Below, one piece after another: positions 18,267 through 32,621 of a stretch of DNA of 64,000 bases. The notes beneath the pieces were generated by a model. The model saw only the letters and a program-made list of their open reading frames with translations, was not told where the DNA came from and made no database searches. The translations under genes and the position numbers were made by a program. Position 1 is the stretch's first letter, and each line of letters opens with the position of its first letter. This stretch comes from Corallococcus macrosporus. GTDB taxonomy: Bacteria; Myxococcota; Myxococcia; Myxococcales; Myxococcaceae. The stretch lies in contig NZ_JAFIMU010000007.1 in assembly GCF_017302985.1 (NCBI RefSeq), forward strand, positions 1,178,001-1,242,000. The letters run 5' to 3'.

Positions 18267-18700
18267 GCCTCCGACTCCTGGGCCTCGGGCAGGCGCGCGG
18301 CCTTGAACCAGAAGGCGTGCAGGGCTTCCGCGGTGGCCTGGAGCTGGGGGCCGACCTCCGGCTTGAAGAGGTAGCTGTTGGCGCCGCTCGCGTAGGCGCC
18401 GTTCACGTCCCCCATATCCAGGGAGGAGGAGAAGATGATGACGGGGATGGAGCGCAGGTCGGGGTCCGCCTTCAGCTGCGCGAGCACGTCGCGACCGCTG
18501 ATGCCGGGCATGTGCATGTCCAGCAGGATGAGCACCGGGCGCTCCGCGGCCACGTGCTCGCCACGCTGGTAGAGGTAGTCCAGGGCGTTCTCGCCGTCGC
18601 GCACGCGCACCACCGGCACGGGCAGCGGCAGACGCTTCGCGATGCGCATCAGCGCCTCGGCGTCCGGATCACTGTCCTCCACCAGCAAGAGCGGCTTCAT
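18263..18700 (-). CDS. Rcp1-like single-domain response regulator
   Basis: A 145-residue stand-alone receiver domain. The acidic pocket is EDSD near residues 8-11, phospho-acceptor Asp61 lies in LILLDMHMPGISG, a serine run occurs in IIFSSS, and the lysine is in FKPE. Short REC-only proteins with this LLVEDSDPD start are typical of Rcp1-type regulators encoded beside bacterial and cyanobacterial phytochromes. It overlaps the stop of bphP (upstream) and the start of the REC-kinase (downstream) by four bases each. A longer open frame to 19051 is not used, because the ATG at 18700 starts exactly at the receiver and is coupled to bphP. Confidence 0.9.
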   Translation of the reverse strand: MKPLLLVEDSDPDAEALMRIAKRLPLPVPVVRVRDGENALDYLYQRGEHVAAERPVLILLDMHMPGISGRDVLAQLKADPDLRSIPVIIFSSSLDMGDVNGAYASGANSYLFKPEVGPQLQATAEALHAFWFKAARLPEAQESEA

Positions 18701-20973
18701 GAACGCGGTCCTTCCCCCAGCGTGAAGTAGAACGTGGAGCCCTTGCCCTGCGCGGAGTCCACCCAGAGCGCACCGCCATGCAGCGACACCAGCCGGCGCG
18801 CGATGGCGAGCCCCGCCCCCGTGCCGCCGCCGTAAGCCTGCGCCGGGTGCAGGCGGCGGAACAGCTCGAAGATGGCTTCGTGGAACTGCGGTGCGATGCC
18901 GATGCCGGGGTCTCTCACGAAGAAAAGGTAGGGCGCGGAGATGTGACGCGCCGCCTGCGGCCGCGTTTCTCCCGGCCCCACGAAGCCCACCTCCACCCAG
19001 CGCGGCTCGGCTGTCTGGTACTTGGCCGCGTTGCTGATGAGGTTGGCCCACACCTGGCGGATGCGGACGGCGTCACACTCCACCGTGGGCAGGCGGCGAG
19101 GCAGGCGGACCTCCACCCTGCCCTCCTGCAGCCGCGCCCCCAGTGTCGTCAGCACGTCCTCCACCAGGGCCTGCTGATCCGTCGCCTCCCACGACAGCTC
19201 CAGCCGGCCCAGCCTGCTGTACTCGAAGAGGTCGTCGAGCAGGCCGTGCGTGCGCTTCGCCAGCCACATGAGGGACTCCAGCTGCGCGCGGCCCTCCTCG
19301 CCCAGCGTGGGGCCGAAGTCCTCCTGGAGGAAGGAGCTGTACTGGAGGATGCCGCGCAGGGGCTCCTTGAGGTCGTGCGCCACGGTGCCGCCGAACGCGT
19401 CCAGCTCCGCGTTGGAGCGGGCCAGCTCCCGCGACAGCTGGGCCAGCTCCTCCGCGTGCCGCAGCACCACGCCCACGAGCGCCCCCTTGAGGGCGCGCGC
19501 CGCCTCCAGGTCCTGCAAGGACCATGGTTGGGAAGCGCCCCGCGTCTCCTCGCGCCACACGTCGAAGGACGCGCGAGGGCGCAGCCGCTCATGGCCGGGC
19601 TCCGGGCGCACGGGCTTGTTCGGGTTGCCGGCCCACGCCACGGTGCGCGCCACCTCCGGGCGGAACCACAGCGCGAAGTGCGGCACCGCCGGATCCAGGC
19701 GCACCGCCAGCAGGCCCGCGGCCACGTCCGCGCGCGAGGCCAGCGGCGGGTACACGTCCCCCAGCCGGTCCACGTGGAGCACGTCGTCCGGCAGCTCCCG
19801 CTCCGCCAGCCACGCCACCAGCGCGCGCACCTCGTCCGCGGACGGCGTGCTGCCAAGCAGCAACGGCGATGCATCCGGCCCCGCGCTCGCGCCCAGCACC
19901 AGCGCCACGCCATGGGCGCCCGTGAGCTCCATCAAGAGCGGCGCCTGGGCCTCCAGCGCCCGCGCGGGGCTGCGCTCGCCCAGGTTCGGCAGGACCAGCA
20001 CGTTGAGCAGCGACGCGCGGCGCGCCTGGGCGGCGGCTTCCAGTCCGCGCTCCTCCGCGGCGAGCTGGAGCGACAGCAGCCGCGCCAGCACCTCGCACGC
20101 CTGCCGCCGCGCGGCGGACACCTTCCGGGGCGTCAGGTGGTGGCAGGCCATCAGCCCCCAGAGCTGTCCGTCCTTCAGCAGCGACACGCTGAAGGACGCG
20201 CCCACGCCCATGTTGCGCAGGTACTCCAGGTGGATCTCGGAGACGCTGCGCAGCGCCGCGCCGGACAAATCCAGCGGGCGCTGGGTGCCGGGCAGGAGCG
20301 GGGGCACCAGCCCCACGACCTTCGCGTCCACGTCCGCGATGAGGCGCACCGGGTGGCGCGTGTAGAGGGCGCGCGCCTGCACGGGGATGTCGCTCGCCGG
20401 GAAGTGCAGGCCCAGGAAGGAGTCCACGCCCTCGCGCACGCTCTCCGCCACGACCTCGCCGTGGAAGTCCGCGTGGAAGCGGTAGACCATCACCCGGTCG
20501 TAGCCGATGACCTCCCGCACCGCTTCCGCGGCGTGCTGGAGCAGCGCGACCGTCCCCTTCGCGCGCGCCAGCGGTGACACCAGCCGCTGCACCGCGCCCA
20601 GCGCGGTCTCCTCCGTGCTCGTGCCCGCGTCCTCGTCCGTCAGCGGCTCCAGCTCCAGCACGCGCAGGCCGTCGCTGTCGTGCAGGAGCGCGGAGCAGCG
20701 CTGCCCGGACACCTCCACGGTGACAGGTCCCGGGCCCGCGCCGGCCTCCACGCGCGCGAGCAGCCCGTGCGGCAGCACGCGGGAGAGGGGCTGGCCCAGC
20801 AGCGCGTCCGGCCCCGCGCCGAGCAGCGCGGCCGCGTTGGCGCTCACGACCGCGACGGCCTCCGTGTCCTGGTGGAAGGCGACGAGCACGCCCCGGGGTT
20901 GGATGCCGCCCAGCAGGTGGATGGGCTCACGGTCACAGACGCTGAGGTCGGCATCAGAGACGGACGGGGACAT
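18697..20973 (-). CDS. bphP: Bacteriophytochrome histidine kinase
   Basis: A 758-residue red/far-red light sensor of PAS-GAF-PHY-HisKA-HATPase_c architecture. Cys13, in SVCDREPIHLLGGIQPRG, is the N-terminal biliverdin-binding cysteine of true bacteriophytochromes. The GAF domain has YDRVMVYRF and the LHFPASDIP chromophore-pocket motif near residue 215. A PHY region follows, then AHDLKEPLRG as the H box (near 540) and a HATPase with a GGGTGAGLAIA glycine box. Biliverdin should come from BphO, encoded immediately upstream. The start overlaps the bphO stop by 20 bases and the stop overlaps the next regulator by four. Bacteriophytochromes influence light-dependent development in Stigmatella. A similar role here is inference. 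Confidence 0.95.
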   Translation of the reverse strand: MSPSVSDADLSVCDREPIHLLGGIQPRGVLVAFHQDTEAVAVVSANAAALLGAGPDALLGQPLSRVLPHGLLARVEAGAGPGPVTVEVSGQRCSALLHDSDGLRVLELEPLTDEDAGTSTEETALGAVQRLVSPLARAKGTVALLQHAAEAVREVIGYDRVMVYRFHADFHGEVVAESVREGVDSFLGLHFPASDIPVQARALYTRHPVRLIADVDAKVVGLVPPLLPGTQRPLDLSGAALRSVSEIHLEYLRNMGVGASFSVSLLKDGQLWGLMACHHLTPRKVSAARRQACEVLARLLSLQLAAEERGLEAAAQARRASLLNVLVLPNLGERSPARALEAQAPLLMELTGAHGVALVLGASAGPDASPLLLGSTPSADEVRALVAWLAERELPDDVLHVDRLGDVYPPLASRADVAAGLLAVRLDPAVPHFALWFRPEVARTVAWAGNPNKPVRPEPGHERLRPRASFDVWREETRGASQPWSLQDLEAARALKGALVGVVLRHAEELAQLSRELARSNAELDAFGGTVAHDLKEPLRGILQYSSFLQEDFGPTLGEEGRAQLESLMWLAKRTHGLLDDLFEYSRLGRLELSWEATDQQALVEDVLTTLGARLQEGRVEVRLPRRLPTVECDAVRIRQVWANLISNAAKYQTAEPRWVEVGFVGPGETRPQAARHISAPYLFFVRDPGIGIAPQFHEAIFELFRRLHPAQAYGGGTGAGLAIARRLVSLHGGALWVDSAQGKGSTFYFTLGEGPRS

Positions 20974-21631
20974 CGTGCTCTCGCATCAGCCAGGCGGCGA
21001 AGGTGTCGAAGGTGTCGCGGGCGCCCTGCACGACGGCCGCGTCGAAGGACTCGGAGGCCGCCCGTTCGGACGCCTGGGTGAGGGCTTCACCGAAGGCGCG
21101 CCACATGGGGCCCACCTGATCGCCATAGGCCCGGAAGAAGGCGAAGGTCCCCACGCGCGCGTCCGGACCGAAGTGGCGCGTCAGGTGGCGCAGGATGAGC
21201 TGGCCGCCCAGCGTGGAGCCCTCCAGCACGTACGCGCAGCCCAGCGCCTCCGCCAGCCCCGGCAGCGCCGGCAGCGGGGACGCACGCGGCAGCCGCGCGA
21301 GCGAGGCCGTGTCGTGCCCCATGGCGCGCAGGTCCGCCTCCAGCAGCGGCGCCTTCCAGCGCGCCTCCAGGTTCAGCGCCGGCTCCAGGGCCGACAGGGG
21401 CCCCGCGAGCAGCGCCTCCAGGGGCACGTAGAGGCCGTGGAAGGCCTCCAGGTGGCGCTGGTAGTCCGCGGGCGTCAGGTGCGCGTCCATCAGACGCACC
21501 ACGCCTTCCGTGCGCTCGTGGTGCGGGCGCGTCTCCGTCTTCAACCGCTGCAGCAGGGTCAAGGTCTCGGGAGGATGGGAAGCGCCGCGTCGGGTGGAAA
21601 GAACCAATTGCGCTGAATGTTGGCCTTTCAT
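20954..21631 (-). CDS. bphO: Haem oxygenase supplying biliverdin to the phytochrome
   Basis: A 225-residue haem oxygenase that opens haem to biliverdin, CO and iron. The proximal haem ligand is His38 in LKTETRPHHERTE. A glycine-rich distal-helix segment reads CAYVLEGSTLGGQLI, followed by FFRAYG, as in BphO/HemO proteins. The frame is open to 21751. I prefer the ATG at 21631, but the ATG at 21655 is also possible, and neither has a good Shine-Dalgarno site. A small palindrome (21636-21648) lies just ahead of the chosen start. It leads the four-gene phytochrome operon and overlaps bphP by 20 bases. Confidence 0.88.
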   Translation of the reverse strand: MKGQHSAQLVLSTRRGASHPPETLTLLQRLKTETRPHHERTEGVVRLMDAHLTPADYQRHLEAFHGLYVPLEALLAGPLSALEPALNLEARWKAPLLEADLRAMGHDTASLARLPRASPLPALPGLAEALGCAYVLEGSTLGGQLILRHLTRHFGPDARVGTFAFFRAYGDQVGPMWRAFGEALTQASERAASESFDAAVVQGARDTFDTFAAWLMREHDVPVRL

Positions 21632-21635
21632 CGCA

Positions 21636-21648
21636 GGCGACTGTCGCC
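21636..21648. repeat. Short palindrome just upstream of bphO
   Basis: GGCGAC and GTCGCC arms of six bases with a one-base centre lie 4 bases upstream of the preferred bphO start. It could be an operator or an RNA stem covering the initiation region, or it could be coding if translation starts at 21655. Such short palindromes can also arise by chance in GC-rich DNA. Confidence 0.35.
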
Positions 21649-21806
21649 TTTCCATCCATGCCTGCGGCGTATGGCGCACCGGGTGTGAGGGTTCACGCGG
21701 GGCCTGTTTCCCCGGCACCACTCCACGCAGTGATTCAACCCCCTGAGTCACCCTGTCTTTACGGGCTGCGACACGGCGCGTTAGCCTGCATGCTCAACAG
21801 CTTGGC

Positions 21807-21825
21807 TTCCCGCGTCATGCGGGAA
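21807..21825 (+). promoter_or_regulatory. Leader hairpin directly ahead of the gltB ribosome site
   Basis: TTCCCGC and GCGGGAA form a perfect seven-base stem with a five-base loop. It is followed at once by AGGGG (21826-21830), the probable gltB ribosome site, and the ATG at 21839. A stem touching the ribosome site could modulate initiation. The structure is seen in sequence; any regulatory role is inference. Confidence 0.4.
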
Positions 21826-21838
21826 AGGGGTCCCGACG

Positions 21839-26410
<4,572 letters not shown>

Positions 26411-26413
26411 ACC

Positions 26414-27874
<1,461 letters not shown>

Positions 27875-27887
27875 GCCCTGCGTCCCG

Positions 27888-30101
27888 TCAGTGGACGAAG
27901 GTCTCTGGCGGGCGCAGGAAGTTGAGCGGCAGGTCGCGCGGCTCCTTGGCGAAGCTGGCGCGCGACTCGAACAACCGCTTCACCGTCTCCATGTCGCGGA
28001 TGGGGCCCACCTTGAACGAGGGCTCCTCCACGCTGCCCGCGATCCTGTCGAAGGGCACCACGCCCGCCAGCTCCTCCATGTGCGCCAGCAGGCCCGCGTC
28101 GAGCGCGAAGAACCGGCTGCACGTGCTGCAGCTGGCGATCTGGTAGAGCCGCTGCTGGCGTCGCGCCAGGTCCGCGAACGGCCACGATGCCACCGGGGCC
28201 CCGAACTGGGTGTCCGGCACGCTGAACATGAAGCCCACGCCTCCACCGGTGAGGAACTTCGAAGGCTTCGCAGGGATGCCGGACGTGGCGCTGATGTGCA
28301 TGAAGGCATTGTTGCCGTTGGTGCCGTCCAGGGCGGTGTCCCCGAAGTGGCAGCCGTTGCAGGTGTTGCCGGAGAACTCCTTGCGCGCGCAGACCTGCGG
28401 AGCGTCACTCGGGTCCACGGCGAAAGCCTCCCAGTGGGTGGGCGGGTTCACTTGCGCGTGACCGCCCAGGAACGGGTTGCCGTTCACCTTGTGGGGCACC
28501 GTGAAGGAGGAGGTGCAAGCGCTGGGCACGATGGTCGGCGAGGAGGTGAGGCCGGGCAGGACGGTGTTCAGCACGGTGTGGTTCACGTCCGGGTCCACCT
28601 GGGTGTTGTGGGTGGCGTCGTTGGGCGTGAGCGCCACGGTGTGGGGCCGCAGCAGGCCATTGCTGGAAGTGGTGGTCCCGGCGTCGGGGTCCTCATCCGC
28701 CAGCTGGAACTCGCGCAGCTCCCACTTTCCACCGGGGGGCGCCAGGGCAATCTCGTTCGTGCGCAGCTGGTTGAGGGCGCTCCCGTTTCCCTTGGAGGGA
28801 GCCTTGTTGGCCAGGACGACGCTCTGGGTGATGGTCTCCAGCTTGGACAGGTAGGCCGCGTCGAAGCTCGAGTGGGTGCCCAGGTCGGCCCACTGCCGGG
28901 CATAGTCGATGACCTGCTGGCAGCCGACCCGCGGCACGCCGTACTCCACGATGGTGGTGAAGGGCTTGAGGCCACATGTCGCCTCGGAGCCACCGGGCAC
29001 GCCCCAGAACTGGGGCTGGGTCACACCGAAGACGAAGCGCAGCTCGCCCGCGGTGGAGGTGCCGCCGTAGCCGCCCGTGTTGCCCGCCAGGTCGATGCGG
29101 TTGACGATGGCGAGCAGCCGGAAGGGCGCGATGTCCAGGTTCAGCTCACCGGCGATGCCCACCTGCCACTGGCCGCCGGCGTTCGAGAGGAAGGCGTCCC
29201 CGCCGCTGGCCAGGGCCCAGGGCCTGATGACCTGGTCGAACATCTCCTGCCGCCGCTGGGGCACGACGTCGCCGTTGATGGTCTGGTCATTGAGCCAGGT
29301 GGACAGCCACTTGAGGACGAACCTATCCGGCGTCACGTTCGGTCCCGCGTTCGTGGCCATCTGCCGCATGAGGTGCCCGAAGGTCCACACGCCGCCCCGC
29401 GTGCCCTGGTTGGTGCAGGGGTCCCAGGTGCGCGTGGGGTCCTGCACCACCTGCGGACTCCGGAGGAGCAGCGTCTTGTCCCAGAGCGCCTGGCTGCTCG
29501 GGGGACCCGCGGGACACCCGTCGATGAGCGTCATCCCTCCGTTGCGGAAGGCCTGGGCCTGGAACTCCAGCCCCTCGAAGCGGGCGGCCGGGTGGCGCCC
29601 GTTGAACAGGATGCGCTCCCGGGTGACCTCCCCGAACGCGCCCGACAGCAGCGCCTCCTCGCTCTGCGTCCGCTGATCCAGGGCTTCGTCCGTCACCTGG
29701 GAGAACAGGGTGAAGAACTCCGGGCCCGGGCTCTGCGGGATGACGCCCAGCTCCGCCAGCGCGTCGGAGCGGAACAACACCACGGGGTCGCTCGTGCTGC
29801 CCACGACGCGAACGAGGCTCTCGGACAGCTCCGCGTTGGCGGGCGGCGCCAGCTTCACGTGCACCGCCGCCGTCTCCTCCAGGGCCGTGGGCTGCTCCAG
29901 CTTCTGGGCGAAGACCCGCGCGACGGAAGCGCCCTCCACCAGGGGCAGGTCACCGAGACTGGAGCCCTGCTCCGCCCGTTGAGCGAGGGCTCCCGATGGT
30001 GCCTCCGTGGACTCCGTGGCCTTGGAGCAACCACTGACGGCCAGCAGGGCCCCCAATAGCCAGACCGAACGGCCCTTCCATCCCTTGCGCTGCTCGAACA
30101 T
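27888..30101 (-). CDS. CxxCH lipoprotein, paralogue A of a tandem pair
   Basis: A 737-residue exported lipoprotein (signal WLLGALLAVSGC). Shared with its neighbour at 30313-32517 are AVHVKL, PGPEFFTLFSQ, RTWDPCT, LNLDIAPFRLLAIVNRIDL, KGNGSALNQLRTNE, CARKEFS and NTCNGCHF. NTCNGCH is a single CxxCH haem-c motif near residue 590, followed by a conserved D-T and then SGIP, FLTGGG and WPFADL. A pair of cysteines close together (CSTC) occurs near residue 665. I do not recognise a named family, although large lipoproteins of this type are common in Myxococcales. The ATG at 30101 begins the signal peptide; longer frames upstream lack one. The function is unknown and an exported haem protein is inferred. 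Confidence 0.75.
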   Translation of the reverse strand: MFEQRKGWKGRSVWLLGALLAVSGCSKATESTEAPSGALAQRAEQGSSLGDLPLVEGASVARVFAQKLEQPTALEETAAVHVKLAPPANAELSESLVRVVGSTSDPVVLFRSDALAELGVIPQSPGPEFFTLFSQVTDEALDQRTQSEEALLSGAFGEVTRERILFNGRHPAARFEGLEFQAQAFRNGGMTLIDGCPAGPPSSQALWDKTLLLRSPQVVQDPTRTWDPCTNQGTRGGVWTFGHLMRQMATNAGPNVTPDRFVLKWLSTWLNDQTINGDVVPQRRQEMFDQVIRPWALASGGDAFLSNAGGQWQVGIAGELNLDIAPFRLLAIVNRIDLAGNTGGYGGTSTAGELRFVFGVTQPQFWGVPGGSEATCGLKPFTTIVEYGVPRVGCQQVIDYARQWADLGTHSSFDAAYLSKLETITQSVVLANKAPSKGNGSALNQLRTNEIALAPPGGKWELREFQLADEDPDAGTTTSSNGLLRPHTVALTPNDATHNTQVDPDVNHTVLNTVLPGLTSSPTIVPSACTSSFTVPHKVNGNPFLGGHAQVNPPTHWEAFAVDPSDAPQVCARKEFSGNTCNGCHFGDTALDGTNGNNAFMHISATSGIPAKPSKFLTGGGVGFMFSVPDTQFGAPVASWPFADLARRQQRLYQIASCSTCSRFFALDAGLLAHMEELAGVVPFDRIAGSVEEPSFKVGPIRDMETVKRLFESRASFAKEPRDLPLNFLRPPETFVH
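29087..29145. repeat. 59-base perfect repeat in tandem paralogues (copy A)
   Basis: Identical to 31497-31555 in the same orientation, while most of the two genes differ. It encodes the LNLDIAPFRLLAIVNRIDL core. The identity may reflect strong constraint on protein and codons, or recent gene conversion between the paralogues. Confidence 0.85.
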
Positions 30102-30312
30102 GCCCACCCCGGCGTGAGGCCATCCTTCCCGGATGGCCGGCACGCACCCTGGGTACGAACCTCCGGAGCAGAAGTGGACACAGCCTTCACACGCCGAGTC
30201 AAAGTCAGACGCCACACAGGAATCCCTGGCATCTGACTGTTTTTCCATCCCGGGCCCGTCGGAATCCAGACATGGCCCCCATCCTGAAGGGCCATGCGCC
30301 GGACGTAAGGCT

Positions 30313-32517
30313 TCAGTGGACGCGGGCCGCGGGCGGCTGGAGGAAGTCGAGCGGCCGCTGCTGGAGCCGCGTCCTGAAGCCGGGGCGCAGCTCCAGGAGC
30401 TGCTTCACCACGCCCACGTCGCGGATGGGGCCCACCGTGAGCGCCGGGGCCAGCGCGCCGGGCGGCACGTCCAGGGGCACGCTCCCGGCGAGCGCCTCCA
30501 TCCGGGACAGGTAGCCCGCATCCAGGTCGATGAACCAGCCGCACGAGGTGCAGCCGGCCAGCTCCTGGAGCCGCTGGTGCCGGCGCAGCAGGTCCGCGAA
30601 CGGCCACGACGTCACCTCCGCCCCGAACTGCGCGTCCGGCACGACGAACATGAAGCCGCTGCCCCCGCCCGTCAGGAACTTCGACAGCCGCGCCGGGATG
30701 CCCGACGTGGGACTGACGTGCGTGAAGGCCGTGTTGTTCACGCCCGAGAAGTCATTGGTCCCCGTGTCCTTGAAGTGACAGCCATTGCAGGTGTTCACGG
30801 AGAACTCCTTGCGCGCGCAGACCTCCGTCGCGTCCGTGGGATCCACGGAGACGCCCGCCCAGTGCGTGGGCGGCGCCACCTGCGCGTTGGCGCCCACGAA
30901 GGCCCTCCCCTGGTGGTTGCGAGGCACGACGAAGCGAGCGGAGCACTGCGTGGGCACGACCACCGGCTGCTCGACGCCGTTCTTCACGAACGTGCGCACG
31001 AAGGCGTCCACGTCGGGATCCGTCCGGAAGTCGTGGGTCGCGTCATCGGGGGTCAGCGCCATCGTGTGCACGCGCAGACACCCGTTGGAGGGCGTGTCCT
31101 TGCCGGTGACGGGGTGCTCGTCCGCCAGCCGGAACTCCCGCAGCTCCCAGGGGAACCCCAGGGCGACCTCGTTGGTGCGAAGCTGGTTCAGCGCGTTCCC
31201 GTTGCCCTTGCCCGGAGCGCGGCCTCGCTGGACGACGCTCTCCGTCATCAAGGCGAGCCGCGCGCGGTAGGCCGCGTTGAAGGTGGTGTAGCTCCCCAGT
31301 CCGGTCCACTGCCGCGCCCAGGCGAGGACGGCCGGGCACCCTGCCCCCGGCACGCCGTATTCGAAGATGACGGTGAAGGGCTTGAGGTTGCAGGTCGCCT
31401 CCGTCCCGCCGCCCCACGGCGAGGGGCGCGTCAGCCCGAAGAGGAAGCGCAGCTCGCCCGGGTTGGACTGCCGGCCGGGGTCCTCCGCGTTGCCGCCCAG
31501 GTCGATGCGGTTGACGATGGCGAGCAGCCGGAAGGGCGCGATGTCCAGGTTCAGCGGCTTGCTGAGCACCACCTCCCAGCGGCCCGTGGAGGCATTGAGC
31601 TGGAGGGACGAGGTCGCGCCGCTGGCGGCGGCCCAGGGGGCAATCACCTCGTCATACATCTTGCGGCGCGCGGGCACCGTGTCGCCGTTCGACTGGAAGT
31701 CATTGAGCCAGAGCGACAGCCAGTTGAGCACGAAGGCCTCGGGCCTGGAGCCGGACCCCTGGGCCATCTCCCGCATGAGGTACGCGAAGGTCCACACGCC
31801 GCCCTTGGTCCCCGCGCCGGTGCACGGGTCCCAGGTGCGCGCCGGGTCGAGCACCACGGCCGGGTCGCGGATCATCAGCGTCCGCTCCCACCAGGCCTGG
31901 GTGGAGGCCGGCACCTGGGGGCAGGTCATGAACGGCATCAGCGCGCCCTGCGCGAAAGCGTCGGGGTCCACGGACAGCCCCTCGTAACGGGCGGCCGGGT
32001 GGCGGCCGTTGAACAGGACGGTCTCCCGGGTGGGCGTCCCGAACTCGCCCGACGCCATCCGGCGCTCGTTCTCCCTGCGCTGGTGCAGCTCCGAGTCCGG
32101 CAGCTGCGAGAAGAGCGTGAAGAACTCCGGGCCGGGGCTCTCTGGAATCACGCCCAGCCGGACCAGCGTGTCGGAGCGGAACAGGACCGTGGGCCGCGCC
32201 GGGTCCCCCACCACGCGCACCAGGCTGTCCGTCAGCAGCCGGTTGGCCGGGGGCGGCAGCTTCACGTGCACGGCGGTCGTCTCTCCCAGGGCCGTGGGAT
32301 GCTCCAGCTTCTGGGCGAACACCTCGGCGACCGACAGGCTCGGCACGAAGGGCAGCTCGCCGATGCTGGAGATGGTGCCCCCCGGGCCAGCTTGCGCCTC
32401 GTCCTGGGCCTCCTGCGACGGCGGCGCTTGCGAGGGCGCCGGCTCCTTCGCGCATCCGCTGACCGCCAGCACGGCTCCCAATAAAGCGATTCTCAATTCC
32501 TTGCATTCAAGTGACAT
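30313..32517 (-). CDS. CxxCH lipoprotein, paralogue B of a tandem pair
   Basis: A 734-residue lipoprotein (signal LRIALLGAVLAVSGC, Cys22) collinear with the 27888-30101 product over its whole length, which implies tandem duplication. It has the same FAQKLEHPTALGETTAVHVKL start, the RTWDPCTGAGTKGGVWTF block, the shared 59-base core, and CARKEFSVNTCNGCHFKDT with the CxxCH haem motif. The late cysteine pair of copy A (CSTC) appears here as CTSC. The ATG at 32517 has GGGAG seven bases ahead. Copy A follows 211 bases downstream, and that gap could hold a promoter of its own. The function is unknown; an exported haem protein is inferred from CxxCH. Confidence 0.78.
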   Translation of the reverse strand: MSLECKELRIALLGAVLAVSGCAKEPAPSQAPPSQEAQDEAQAGPGGTISSIGELPFVPSLSVAEVFAQKLEHPTALGETTAVHVKLPPPANRLLTDSLVRVVGDPARPTVLFRSDTLVRLGVIPESPGPEFFTLFSQLPDSELHQRRENERRMASGEFGTPTRETVLFNGRHPAARYEGLSVDPDAFAQGALMPFMTCPQVPASTQAWWERTLMIRDPAVVLDPARTWDPCTGAGTKGGVWTFAYLMREMAQGSGSRPEAFVLNWLSLWLNDFQSNGDTVPARRKMYDEVIAPWAAASGATSSLQLNASTGRWEVVLSKPLNLDIAPFRLLAIVNRIDLGGNAEDPGRQSNPGELRFLFGLTRPSPWGGGTEATCNLKPFTVIFEYGVPGAGCPAVLAWARQWTGLGSYTTFNAAYRARLALMTESVVQRGRAPGKGNGNALNQLRTNEVALGFPWELREFRLADEHPVTGKDTPSNGCLRVHTMALTPDDATHDFRTDPDVDAFVRTFVKNGVEQPVVVPTQCSARFVVPRNHQGRAFVGANAQVAPPTHWAGVSVDPTDATEVCARKEFSVNTCNGCHFKDTGTNDFSGVNNTAFTHVSPTSGIPARLSKFLTGGGSGFMFVVPDAQFGAEVTSWPFADLLRRHQRLQELAGCTSCGWFIDLDAGYLSRMEALAGSVPLDVPPGALAPALTVGPIRDVGVVKQLLELRPGFRTRLQQRPLDFLQPPAARVH
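31497..31555. repeat. 59-base perfect repeat in tandem paralogues (copy B)
   Basis: Second copy of the identical stretch at 29087-29145, encoding the same conserved core of the paired lipoproteins. Confidence 0.85.
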
Positions 32518-32621
32518 ACAGCTCCCCCGGCGAAGCCAGCCTCATCCAGCCATGGATGGCATTGCCTCAACGCCGTGGGCGCGCGTGCATGAACAAGCGT
32601 CCGATACCGGGCCCGCCTCCG

